Positions 26,270 to 35,600 of a stretch of DNA of 64,000 nucleotides are shown here, in pieces. The position numbers and the translations under genes were made by a program. The notes under the pieces were generated by a model, which made no database searches, was not told where the DNA came from, and worked only from the letters and a program-made list of their open reading frames with translations. This DNA is from an uncultured Rhizobium sp. (GTDB lineage Bacteria; Pseudomonadota; Alphaproteobacteria; Rhizobiales; Rhizobiaceae), in contig CAMFIF010000015.1 of the NCBI GenBank assembly GCA_945952415.1, positions 35,529 through 99,528 on the forward strand, read 5' to 3'. Numbering within the stretch: the first letter of the stretch is position 1; each line of letters starts with the position of its first letter.

Positions 26270-28954
26270 TTACTTCGCCCCCTGCTTTACCCGCGCCGCA
26301 TAGAGCTTGAACAGCTTTTCCAGTCGCTCGGTGTCATTGCGGAAGGGGCGGCCGATATACATGCTCTCCAGCAGCTCATCATTCTCCCGGTGCACCGCCC
26401 GCAGATCTTCCGGCATCTTGTCCGGGTCGTAGAGGTCGGCGATGGTTTTGGGGTAATGCTGATAGCGTGTTTTCAGAATGCGCCGCGCCGATGCCGAAAG
26501 CTGCTCCAGCTGCTCGGCGGTGAATTTCGGCACCGGAAAGGTGTTCCAGCCCAGCGTGTTGGAATAGCGGAAATCGGATTTCAGCTTGCCGCAAACGGTC
26601 GCGATCCAGACGAGGTGCAGACGCGAGGCGATCAGGGCGATGCACCAGTCAGGGGCGTCTGGTATCAGAAATGCTAGATTTGATACGACAGCGCCACTTT
26701 CGAGCTTACCTACAGGAAACCATTCTCGCCGCTCCGAGCTTACCGAAGGGACAATTAGTGGTTCTCCTGCCCTTGGGCCAACATGTTGGAAGCGATGAGG
26801 CACAAGAGACAAAACGTCTCTTGTTTCCCGCTTCTTGCTGACTTTTCGCAAATCCTTGACAGCTAAAAGCCGCCTCGAAATTTCTGGTATTGCTTCTGCC
26901 TCTTCTCTTTGGTCGTCATCTATGGCGATGCACCATCTTCGCAGATCTTTTATGAAGTCCTCCGAACCGGAAAATCGCCTGACGAATTTTCTTGCTGCCG
27001 GCCAGTGATCTAGCAGCTCATTAACTTCCGATTCATCAAGTATAAGATTGCCACCGTCATTAGGCACGCTGCCCGTTACCATGCGCGGAAGCGTGAAAAA
27101 AAGCGGCCGAGGCTGGCTTTTTATTTCAATATCTGCGGCGTCTATAAGAAATCGATTTATATTTGTGCACTCGTGAACGATGCCATCTGTGAATAGTCGC
27201 TTTAGGTTTGTTCTCCATGTGTCCTGTATGCCTACAATGACGCAATTAACGGCTGCATTTTTGGACGCATTGTTAGCCCACTTGAAGGTCGTATAAGCGA
27301 AAAATATCGATTTTTCAGCATTAAGCACGTGTGGCCAGAGCTGGTCTACTTGTCGTCCCTGGCACAAAGAATTTGTTGAAACTAGGGCGAAGCGTGATCG
27401 TCGCCCCGATATATAGTCCGACGCCAGCAAGAACCAGCATCCAACATAATCTATATATCCTATCTGTCTTATTCTCTTTCCTAGAACGAACGCCATATCT
27501 TCTTGGTGCGCCGCGTCCTTCTTGCCCTTCCCCAAAAACGGCGGATTTCCCGCGATGTAAACCTCTTCATCCGCGCCAGGTGGCGGGCAAACCTCATCCC
27601 AGTTCACCCGCAGAGCATTGTCGCATCGGATCTGACCACCATCCCTCAACGGCAACAGCGGAGGCATCCGCCCGAACACATCGGCAAAGCGGGCGTTTGC
27701 CTGATATTCGGCAATGAACAGCGCCAGCTTTGCCGTTTCCGCCGCAAAGTCCGTCAACTCAATGCCGTAGAACTGGTTGAGGCTCACCGAGGAAAACATG
27801 ACATTCTGCGGATTGTCCTCCAGCTCTCCCAACCGTTTCAGAATGCGAATCTCGCGCTCGCGCATCTGCCGGTAGGCGACGACAAGAAAATTGCCGGAGC
27901 CGCAGGCGGGATCGAAGATGCGGATTTTCGACAGGCGGTGAAGCTGGGCCTTCAGGGCCGCCGGCTTGTCCCAGGCCTTGTCCAGTGCCTCATCCAGATC
28001 ATCCAGAAACAACGGCCCCAGCACCTTCATGATATTGGGTACCGAAGTGTAATGCATGCCGAGTTCGGCGCGGGCCTTGGGATCGGCGATCGACTGGATC
28101 ATCGAGCCGAAAATATCCGGGTTGATCAGCTTCCAGTCCAGATCGGCGGCATCGCGCAGATAGCGGAAGGAGATCGGATCGAAGGCCGGTGCCTCTATGG
28201 CATCGGCAAACAGTCCGCCATTCACGTATTCGAATTTGTCCGTCCAGGCCGGCAGGCCCTGACGCTGCCCCCTGGGAAGGTTCATGGCGGAAAATGCCTG
28301 AACAAGCACATCGCGGGCATGTTCGCCCCTGTTGCCGCCATAGGAAAAGACGGCATAGGAAAACTGGTTTTCCCCGAAGACGCCCACATCTTCAGAGAAC
28401 AGGCAGAAGATGAGCCGCGTCATGAACAGGTTCATGGCATGCCGGCGCTCCGGCACGGCCCAATCCGGGTTCGCCTTCAGAAGGGCATCATAGAGTTTTG
28501 CGAGCTTGCCGGTGGCCTTGATGTCAACCGGGTTTTCCTCTGCCGCGCGGTAGCGCTCCTTGCCGGCCGCAGGCAGGAAAAAGGCGAAGTGCGTGCCAAG
28601 TTCGGCAAACGGGCAATGCAGCGTTTCCCCCGATTTCGGATGCTCGGCCGCGATCATCTCGCCATCCGTGGCGAGAAGGATTGCGGGTTTCGCCTTGGCC
28701 GTGCGCCTGGAGGCGCGGAGCACGTCCAGCATACCGGCCGCCTCGCCAGGGAGGGCAGGGGCGTAATGGAACTTGCCGTTCAGCAGCACGCCGCCCGCAA
28801 TGTCCGACTTGTTGGTGGTCCCCGCCCTCAGCTTGGCAACGGTTGCCTGGGCATTATCCGTGGCCTGCGCAAAGGCATAGCCGAACTCGGCGGGATCGAA
28901 TTTTGCCTTGGCAATGGCATCAAGGGCGTCTGCAATGTCTGTCGGGTTCATCAT
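26270..28954 (-). CDS. Class I N6-adenine DNA methyltransferase (YeeA/MmeI-like)
   Basis: An 894-residue DNA methyltransferase. The SAM motif IFDPACGSGNFL is at 346-357 and the catalytic motif IAGNPPF at 467-473. Before them, residues 280-305 (DIFGSMIQSIADPKARAELG) match the family lead-in. Motif order I then IV with a C-terminal specificity region is gamma-type. The stretch coding for residues about 490-755 (26690-27480) is strikingly richer in A+T than its flanks, suggesting a swapped target-recognition domain. No nuclease motif is visible in this protein, so cutting would fall to its neighbours. Two ATG codons are adjacent at the start. Confidence 0.88.
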   Translation of the reverse strand: MMNPTDIADALDAIAKAKFDPAEFGYAFAQATDNAQATVAKLRAGTTNKSDIAGGVLLNGKFHYAPALPGEAAGMLDVLRASRRTAKAKPAILLATDGEMIAAEHPKSGETLHCPFAELGTHFAFFLPAAGKERYRAAEENPVDIKATGKLAKLYDALLKANPDWAVPERRHAMNLFMTRLIFCLFSEDVGVFGENQFSYAVFSYGGNRGEHARDVLVQAFSAMNLPRGQRQGLPAWTDKFEYVNGGLFADAIEAPAFDPISFRYLRDAADLDWKLINPDIFGSMIQSIADPKARAELGMHYTSVPNIMKVLGPLFLDDLDEALDKAWDKPAALKAQLHRLSKIRIFDPACGSGNFLVVAYRQMREREIRILKRLGELEDNPQNVMFSSVSLNQFYGIELTDFAAETAKLALFIAEYQANARFADVFGRMPPLLPLRDGGQIRCDNALRVNWDEVCPPPGADEEVYIAGNPPFLGKGKKDAAHQEDMAFVLGKRIRQIGYIDYVGCWFLLASDYISGRRSRFALVSTNSLCQGRQVDQLWPHVLNAEKSIFFAYTTFKWANNASKNAAVNCVIVGIQDTWRTNLKRLFTDGIVHECTNINRFLIDAADIEIKSQPRPLFFTLPRMVTGSVPNDGGNLILDESEVNELLDHWPAARKFVRRFSGSEDFIKDLRRWCIAIDDDQREEAEAIPEISRRLLAVKDLRKVSKKRETRDVLSLVPHRFQHVGPRAGEPLIVPSVSSERREWFPVGKLESGAVVSNLAFLIPDAPDWCIALIASRLHLVWIATVCGKLKSDFRYSNTLGWNTFPVPKFTAEQLEQLSASARRILKTRYQHYPKTIADLYDPDKMPEDLRAVHRENDELLESMYIGRPFRNDTERLEKLFKLYAARVKQGAK

Positions 28955-28990
28955 GGAAATATGTGTTTCTTTTATTGGGATGGTTGCCGG

Positions 28991-29992
28991 TCATGACCAG
29001 GCAGGAATGAAAATACGCTTCAATGGCACGAGCTGCTGGGTCTCGAGGTCGAGCTTATCGTACTGCTCGAGCAGGCTTTTTACCAGATCGTCAAGATCCA
29101 TGAGCGCAGTCGGGATGCGGGCGCGTTCGGCCTCATAGCGCGCCTCGCGGGTAAAGCCGCCGGTGCTGACGTAGAGGCCCTTGTCGAGGTCATGCCGTCC
29201 GGCAATGAAATTGCGCAGGTCCGGCGCGCCCATGGAACCTTTGCGATGCTTGACCTCCACAACGATGCGGGGCGCCTCGAACCCAAAGCCATCGGGCGAC
29301 GCGACAATATCCTTGCCGCGATCAGGCCCGGCCTCTGAAATCCTTGTCTTGTAGCCAAGGGAGCGAAGCAGGCCGGCAACCAGCTCCTGCATCTCCTCCC
29401 AACCAAGCGCGCTCACCTTGTCCTTTATGAATTCCCGCGCGCGGTTCGCCATGTTCTCGAAGATGTCGTCTTCCGCCGCCTCGCTGATGGCAAGGGGCGC
29501 TTCCGGCGGCGCCGCGCCGCGTTTGGCGAGAGCCTGCCTGAGTTCGGCCGCAACCTCATTCGACAGCCTGAAAAGGGTAGAGATTGATCCAAGGCTGTTG
29601 CGGCTCTCCACGGATAGCAGATCACGGCTGACTTCCCCTTCCCATGTCACGGAGCGGACCTGTGTATCTTCGGGGTCGATGGAGGGGTCGTGTCTGTAGG
29701 GACCGGCAATCTGACCGACGAGATAGATCCGGCTTGAAGGATCATAGGTGACGATCATGTCGCCGACGGTCATCTCGTTCACGAAGCGGTGGAGCTGACC
29801 GGCAGCCATGGCCTGGCTTTGTGGCTTTGAACCGGGATAAGTTACGGCAAACGCATTGCTTATCGCCTTGCGCGTTTTCGCGGCCGAGAGATCGCCCAGC
29901 GCCGGCCATCCGATGGCAACGACCGACTTTTCCTTGAACGCTTCAAAGAGACGCCCATTTCGCTCCGCGCGCACCATCCAGGCTTTGCTCAT
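28991..29992 (-). CDS. Mrr-like restriction endonuclease
   Basis: A 333-residue protein with a C-terminal Mrr_cat (PD-(D/E)xK) domain. GWEEMQELVAGLLRSLGY leads into GPDRGKDIV (Asp228) and VVEVKHRKG (Glu246-x-Lys248). This fold cuts methylated or otherwise marked DNA in Mrr. The N-terminal 110 residues (MSKAWMVRAERNGRLF, VAIGW, VGDMIVTYDP, YLVGQIAGPY) resemble the small modified-base or nucleic-acid reader domain often fused to Mrr. GGGGGAG precedes the ATG at 29992. It is the first gene of the operon, 36 bp before the methyltransferase. Confidence 0.88.
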   Translation of the reverse strand: MSKAWMVRAERNGRLFEAFKEKSVVAIGWPALGDLSAAKTRKAISNAFAVTYPGSKPQSQAMAAGQLHRFVNEMTVGDMIVTYDPSSRIYLVGQIAGPYRHDPSIDPEDTQVRSVTWEGEVSRDLLSVESRNSLGSISTLFRLSNEVAAELRQALAKRGAAPPEAPLAISEAAEDDIFENMANRAREFIKDKVSALGWEEMQELVAGLLRSLGYKTRISEAGPDRGKDIVASPDGFGFEAPRIVVEVKHRKGSMGAPDLRNFIAGRHDLDKGLYVSTGGFTREARYEAERARIPTALMDLDDLVKSLLEQYDKLDLETQQLVPLKRIFIPAWS

Positions 29993-30302
29993 GTCACTCC
30001 CCCTATCCCGCGGACAATTCCGCACTCGCAGCCGGAATGCAATAGGATCAGGCAACAATCCAAGGTCGTTGGAAAGGTGTCTTGGACAACTAGCCATGAT
30101 GACGGTAACCCGCAGCGGATCGAGACCCAGAGGGTTCGCGCGCGCACGCGATGCTGTGTGCAGAAAATCGCCCTCGGGCACCATGAAGGGTCACGATATA
30201 TCCACCCTCAGAGGATTGCCCGGCCAGAGGAAAGATTTGCCATGCGCAACCCTGGCGTGATTGGAGGATGACAAATCCTTCAGCTGGCAATAGCCTGGCG
30301 GC
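29993..30302. other. Divergent intergenic region between the mrr operon and the DUF3883 gene
   Basis: 310 bp with no supported gene. It must hold the promoters of both divergent units. No clear operator palindrome or hairpin-T-run was recognised. Confidence 0.55.
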
Positions 30303-31136
30303 ATGAGCGCTGAAGTCTGGTCCGATCAGGAAAATGATTTTATCGTCGCGACCTATTTCGCGATGCTGAAGGACGATCTTGCAGGGCGCCCTTACAACAA
30401 GGCGGCCCTGAACAGAAGCCTGCAGCAGCTCGTCAGCCGAACACGCGGCTCCATCGAGTTCAAGAACTGCAATATCTCGGCAGCCCTGATCGGATTCGGT
30501 CTTCCCTATATCAAGGGTTACCAACCGCGCTTCAATTTTCAGATGTCGCTGGCGGAAGCCATTTCTCGGTGGCTTGCGAGGAACCCGGCCTTCGAGATGG
30601 CCCGCAGTCCGGGTGCGGAAACCAGCGGCTTTAGCGAGCCTCCACCGCTGTTCTTCGGCACTCCGCCAACCCTGCGAAATGCCCCGCCGGCACCCGAGCT
30701 TGCCCAGCTTGAGGCGATTGCCCGCAAGTTCGACGTGGCGGGTCGAGACGAGCGCAACCGCTCCCTTGGACAAGCAGGGGAAGAACGCGTCTTCCTTCAC
30801 GAGCGTTCTCACTTGAGCGCCTGCGGGCGGCCCGATCCTTCTGCCAGAGTTCGCTGGGTTTCCCGTGAAGACGGCGATGGTGCTGGCTACGATATAGCAA
30901 GCTTCACCCCGAGCGGCTCCCCTCGACTGATCGAGGTCAAGACGACAAACGGCTGGGAACGCACGCCTTTTTACATTTCCCGCAACGAACTGGAGGTGGC
31001 GACTGCCCGGAGGCAGGAATGGAGCCTCGTTCGCCTCTATGATTTTTCACGCGAAGCCCGTGCCTTCGAGATCCGGCCGCCCCTTGAGGCGCACGTATCC
31101 CTGATGGCGACCCAATATCAGGCAAGCTTTCAATGA
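30303..31136 (+). CDS. DUF3883 domain-containing protein (PD-(D/E)xK-like)
   Basis: A 277-residue protein whose C-terminal 120 residues match DUF3883. GQAGEERVFLHE contains Glu160, DGDGAGYDIASF contains Asp197, and RLIEVKTTNGW contains Glu211-x-Lys213, followed by FYISRNELEVA. These residues form a restriction-nuclease-like catalytic set common in defence islands. The N-terminal 100 residues look like a small helical domain (SDQENDFIVATYFAML) seen in other nuclease-associated proteins. Its stop overlaps the next start by 4 bp. Confidence 0.8.
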   Translation: MSAEVWSDQENDFIVATYFAMLKDDLAGRPYNKAALNRSLQQLVSRTRGSIEFKNCNISAALIGFGLPYIKGYQPRFNFQMSLAEAISRWLARNPAFEMARSPGAETSGFSEPPPLFFGTPPTLRNAPPAPELAQLEAIARKFDVAGRDERNRSLGQAGEERVFLHERSHLSACGRPDPSARVRWVSREDGDGAGYDIASFTPSGSPRLIEVKTTNGWERTPFYISRNELEVATARRQEWSLVRLYDFSREARAFEIRPPLEAHVSLMATQYQASFQ

Positions 31137-32200
31137 AGGACATTCCGCGTAGCCGGTCCGGCCCCCGTTTCCTGCGCTTCATTGGCATCGATTATTCCGG
31201 CGCGGAAACCCGGGACGCATCGTTGAAGGGCTTGCGGGTCTATCAGGCACAGGACGGCCGGCTGCCGCGCGAAGTCCTGCCGCCGCCAGGCAACCGAAAA
31301 TACTGGTCGCGGCGAGGGGTGGCCGAATGGCTCGTGGCCATGTTGAAAGATGATATTCCGACCATCGTGGGGATCGATCACGGTTTTTCGATGCCACTCG
31401 CCTATTTCGAGCGGCATCGGCTGCCCCATGACTGGTCATCCTTTCTCGACGACTTCTGCCACCATTGGCCGACAGACCACCCAAACGTCTATGTGGACTT
31501 TGTTCGCGAAGGTGTCCTCGGCAGTGGGGCTGAGCGTATGGGCGAGCGCAACTGGCGACGCTATACGGAAGTCGCCGCCGGCTCTGCAAAGTCCGTGTTT
31601 CATTTCGATGTGCAGGGATCCGTCGCGAAATCCACCCATTCCGGCCTGCCCTGGTTGCGTTTCATACGGCAGAGCTTGCCGCAGGTGCATTTCTGGCCCT
31701 TCGATGGCTGGGAGCCGGGGCCGAATGCCATCGTCATCGCCGAGGTCTACCCGCGTCTCTGCAGCGCAAACTACGAGGCCGAGGACCGAACGCCGGACCA
31801 GCACGATGCCTATTCCGTGACAAGATGGCTCGCCGAGGCAACCGTATCTGGAGAAATAGACAGGCTGTTGCAGCCGCCCCTCCGGGGACACATCAAAGCC
31901 GCCGCCGCTGTCGAAGGGTGGATCCTGGGAACGCCATGGGACGAGAGAAGCTTTATAGCGAAAGTGACGGGTGCAGCCAGCAGCCGCACAGCGCGGAAGA
32001 CAACGCAGCCCGGATATGTGAACCGGAACAACCAGCAAGTGGTAAGGCGCACCGCTATCCCTGGCAACGATCGCCATCAAACGGTCTACGAATTGCGTTG
32101 CCTAGACTGCGAACATTCCTACGGCGCAAACGGCAGCGACATATTCCAGCGCCGCTGCCCCTCCTGCGATAAGGGTGCGGCGGGACTGCAATTCGGCTAG
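31133..32200 (+). CDS. DUF429-like RNase H-fold protein with C-terminal zinc ribbon
   Basis: A 355-residue protein. FIGIDYSGAE (Asp20), TIVGIDHGFSM (Asp82), AEVYPRL (Glu204) and PDQHDAYSV (Asp222/225) line up as the acidic set of a DUF429-type RNase H-fold nuclease. A basic linker follows from about 275, then a zinc ribbon with Cys-x-x-Cys pairs (LRCLDC and RRCPSC). It is translationally coupled to the DUF3883 gene. The pairing of two nuclease-like folds within a defence island suggests a two-component antiviral or DNA-processing unit, but no published system could be matched with certainty. Confidence 0.65.
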   Translation: MKDIPRSRSGPRFLRFIGIDYSGAETRDASLKGLRVYQAQDGRLPREVLPPPGNRKYWSRRGVAEWLVAMLKDDIPTIVGIDHGFSMPLAYFERHRLPHDWSSFLDDFCHHWPTDHPNVYVDFVREGVLGSGAERMGERNWRRYTEVAAGSAKSVFHFDVQGSVAKSTHSGLPWLRFIRQSLPQVHFWPFDGWEPGPNAIVIAEVYPRLCSANYEAEDRTPDQHDAYSVTRWLAEATVSGEIDRLLQPPLRGHIKAAAAVEGWILGTPWDERSFIAKVTGAASSRTARKTTQPGYVNRNNQQVVRRTAIPGNDRHQTVYELRCLDCEHSYGANGSDIFQRRCPSCDKGAAGLQFG

Positions 32201-32612
32201 TGGATGTTGAGGTCTGAAGCAGCGCCGTCGCAGCCGCATTGCCAAACCCAACGTCTACCACTTGGTATCGATCGGAAGGTTGGTTGTCCTCTCCTAGTGG
32301 CGAGGACAGTGCCCTATTTCTGAAAGCTGCCGTCTCCTGACGCGACAGGAGACGGCAGTGTCACCAATGGCGCCAGGACAGACACCGCCATTGCGCGCTG
32401 CCGGATGACTAGCCGACAATTGACAAATTACGATTTCACATTTCCATGGTGCGCGCATCTCTAAAATAGAGTTCTCTTATATATAAAGCGCTTCATATCT
32501 GGGTTTGGCTTCTGGGATTTCTGGACCTTACTCAATTCTCCAATGCAATATCTGCGTCTCCAGATCATAGGGAAGACGGGCGAACACTTCTCCGTTAAAG
32601 ACGACGGGGATG
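32201..32612. other. Spacer region between the DUF429-like gene and the trailer end of the array
   Basis: 412 bp without a supported gene. The part at 32400-32540 is A+T-rich. It contains a perfect 12-bp hairpin at 32328-32357, annotated separately. Because the array is transcribed leftward, this is its trailer side. Confidence 0.6.
32328..32357. terminator. Perfect 12-bp hairpin, possible terminator at the array trailer
   Basis: TGCCGTCTCCTG and CAGGAGACGGCA are exact inverse complements around a 6-nt loop. On the minus strand the stem is followed by GCTTTC, a weak T-run. It lies 255 bp beyond the last repeat and 128 bp after the DUF429-like gene, so it may stop transcripts from either side. 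Confidence 0.45.
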
Positions 32613-35600
32613 CGGTTCATCCCCGCGTGGGCGGGGAATACATCGGCGTTGGTTTGGGGGCATTCGCAGAAGGCGGTTCATCCCCGCGTGGGCGGGGAAT
32701 ACCAACAGACTGCCCGCCAGTCATTCGACCGGCTCGGTTCATCCCCGCGTGGGCGGGGAATACGCGGAGGCGGTCGGCCACGATGGCGAGCAGGACGGTT
32801 CATCCCCGCGTGGGCGGGGAATACGGTCACTCCGCCGGGCGGGGTGGTGCTGGACCCGGTTCATCCCCGCGTGGGCGGGGAATACCGCGACCAGATCAAG
32901 CTCGATGCGCTCAATCTCGGTTCATCCCCGCGTGGGCGGGGAATACGCGCTCAACACCTGCGCGCGGAACGAGGCGATCGGTTCATCCCCGCGTGGGCGG
33001 GGAATACGGCCTATGACTATGCCGTGCCGATGCGGTTCATCCCCGCGTGGGCGGGGAATACTGCGCGGCGAGGAAGGTGGCTGCCTGCAATGCCGGTTCA
33101 TCCCCGCGTGGGCGGGGAATACGATAGCGCGGAAATCAGAAGGTGTCATTGTCACGGTTCATCCCCGCGTGGGCGGGGAATACATTGGCGCAGCGTCTGA
33201 GAGACGTCCGGCGGGCGGTTCATCCCCGCGTGGGCGGGGAATACTCGGCAAGGCGGGTCCAGACAACGCGCCAAACCGGTTCATCCCCGCGTGGGCGGGG
33301 AATACTGTCTCCGACCTCGACGAATTCGATCGGCATGCGGTTCATCCCCGCGTGGGCGGGGAATACGCGGATCCGCTCGCTCGCGTCCGCCTCGATAGCG
33401 GTTCATCCCCGCGTGGGCGGGGAATACTGTCAAGGGTTTCACGTACAGTCATTAGCTCACGGTTCATCCCCGCGTGGGCGGGGAATACCCCCGTTTAAGG
33501 CGTCCAAGCGCAAAGTTCCTCTGGTTCATCCCCGCGTGGGCGGGGAATACTCGGAACTGTCGTGGCAGGGGAGGCCGCACGACGGTTCATCCCCGCGTGG
33601 GCGGGGAATACGATGCACAAGCCGCAAAGGCTCAGATCAACGGCGGTTCATCCCCGCGTGGGCGGGGAATACGACGGCGCTCGCTCCTCCGCCTTCGCAT
33701 CCGCCGGTTCATCCCCGCGTGGGCGGGGAATACCCGGAGGGCAGAAAAACAGAGCCCGCGCGCGTCGGTTCATCCCCGCGTGGGCGGGGAATACGATATC
33801 CCATTTCCGTCTCTCCTGTGTTGTGGGGGTTCATCCCCGCGTGGGCGGGGAATACTTTCGGACTATGTAAAAAACGGTCTGGAGGACCGGTTCATCCCCG
33901 CGTGGGCGGGGAATACATCATGCGCGCCAACGAGCTGCTGCTGCCCTACGGTTCATCCCCGCGTGGGCGGGGAATACTATGTTGGGGTCATACAGGGTAG
34001 CTTTCCATGCGGTTCATCCCCGCGTGGGCGGGGAATACCCGCGCGGCTTGATGAACCGCCGGGTCTGCGTCGGTTCATCCCCGCGTGGGCGGGGAATACG
34101 CCGTTGAACCCGATCGTGACCTCCTCGCTGCCGGTTCATCCCCGCGTGGGCGGGGAATACGTACCAATCACCGTCGACGGTGCGCATTTCCTCGGTTCAT
34201 CCCCGCGTGGGCGGGGAATACGACGTCCAGTAATTATACATCCGCTGCGCATCCGGTTCATCCCCGCGTGGGCGGGGAATACGGCCAGCGGCCATGCGTT
34301 ATGCCGACCCTCATCGGTTCATCCCCGCGTGGGCGGGGAATACACGGCCACGGCAGGCGCAGGCTGCGCAGGAAGCGGTTCATCCCCGCGTGGGCGGGGA
34401 ATACGGCGGGCGGAATTGAGGTCTGCTCTCTCGATGCGGTTCATCCCCGCGTGGGCGGGGAATACGCAGCAAAATCAATCAGACACGTCAACGACCGTGG
34501 TTCATCCCCGCGTGGGCGGGGAATACCTTTTTGGCGGCTTGCTTCCCCAGCTCAAAGGCGGTTCATCCCCGCGTGGGCGGGGAATACTGCGGATCGCCTC
34601 GGCTCGGGACATCGGCCGGCGGTTCATCCCCGCGTGGGCGGGGAATACGCGACGCTAAAGCCGAGCATGCGGTCGCATTTCGGTTCATCCCCGCGTGGGC
34701 GGGGAATACCCGTTGTCCGCAGGGGCCGATTACCGGGCTCGCGGTTCATCCCCGCGTGGGCGGGGAATACGCGGCATGGACCTCTGCATATGCCTGTTGC
34801 GTCGGTTCATCCCCGCGTGGGCGGGGAATACCAGGCTCTCGATCCGCAGGCGCATCGTCTCGGCGGTTCATCCCCGCGTGGGCGGGGAATACCTGGCGGA
34901 TCGTCTTGGAATCAGCAAAAGCGCCGGTTCATCCCCGCGTGGGCGGGGAATACGGTAACCCATATCCGTCTCTCCTTTTTGTGGGCGGTTCATCCCCGCG
35001 TGGGCGGGGAATACCATCACTCCGCCGGGCGGGGTGGTGCTGGACCCGGTTCATCCCCGCGTGGGCGGGGAATACGGTGAAATAACTGGATTTGTGACTG
35101 ACGTCGTGGGTTCATCCCCGCGTGGGCGGAGAATACGGCGGAAAGCGGAATTTCGAAGAAAATGGCCGCGGTTCATCCCCGCGTGGGCGGGGAATACCGG
35201 GTGCGCGGGCGCGGGTTTCGTCGGCACGCAGGTTCATCCCCGCGTGGGCGGGGAATACCGCTTTGCGCAACCCGGGCCGATGCCCGTGTGCGGTTCATCC
35301 CCGCGTGGGCGGGGAATACCGTCGGAGAGGGCGGCGGTGACTAGACGGCAACGGTTCATCCCCGCGTGGGCGGGGAATACCGCATGACACGCTCGCCCTC
35401 GCAATATGACCTCGGTTCATCCCCGCGTGGGCGGGGAATACGTCCGTCCAAATATCGTTCTGAGTACTGCGATCGGTTCATCCCCGCGTGGGCGGGGAAT
35501 ACCAGGAGGCAGCAATTAAGCGTGCACTGGACGTCTGGTTCATCCCCGCGTGGGCGGGGAATACATCGCCGGCATAGAGCTCGACATTGCCGCCTGCGGT

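Noticed and set aside
24611-26677. 688-codon open frame opposite the helicase and methyltransferase end
   Set aside because: Spans two genes on the other strand, no domain signature, typical GC-bias shadow.
27503-28996. 497-codon open frame opposite the methyltransferase
   Set aside because: Antisense of motif I and NPPF regions; no motif of its own.
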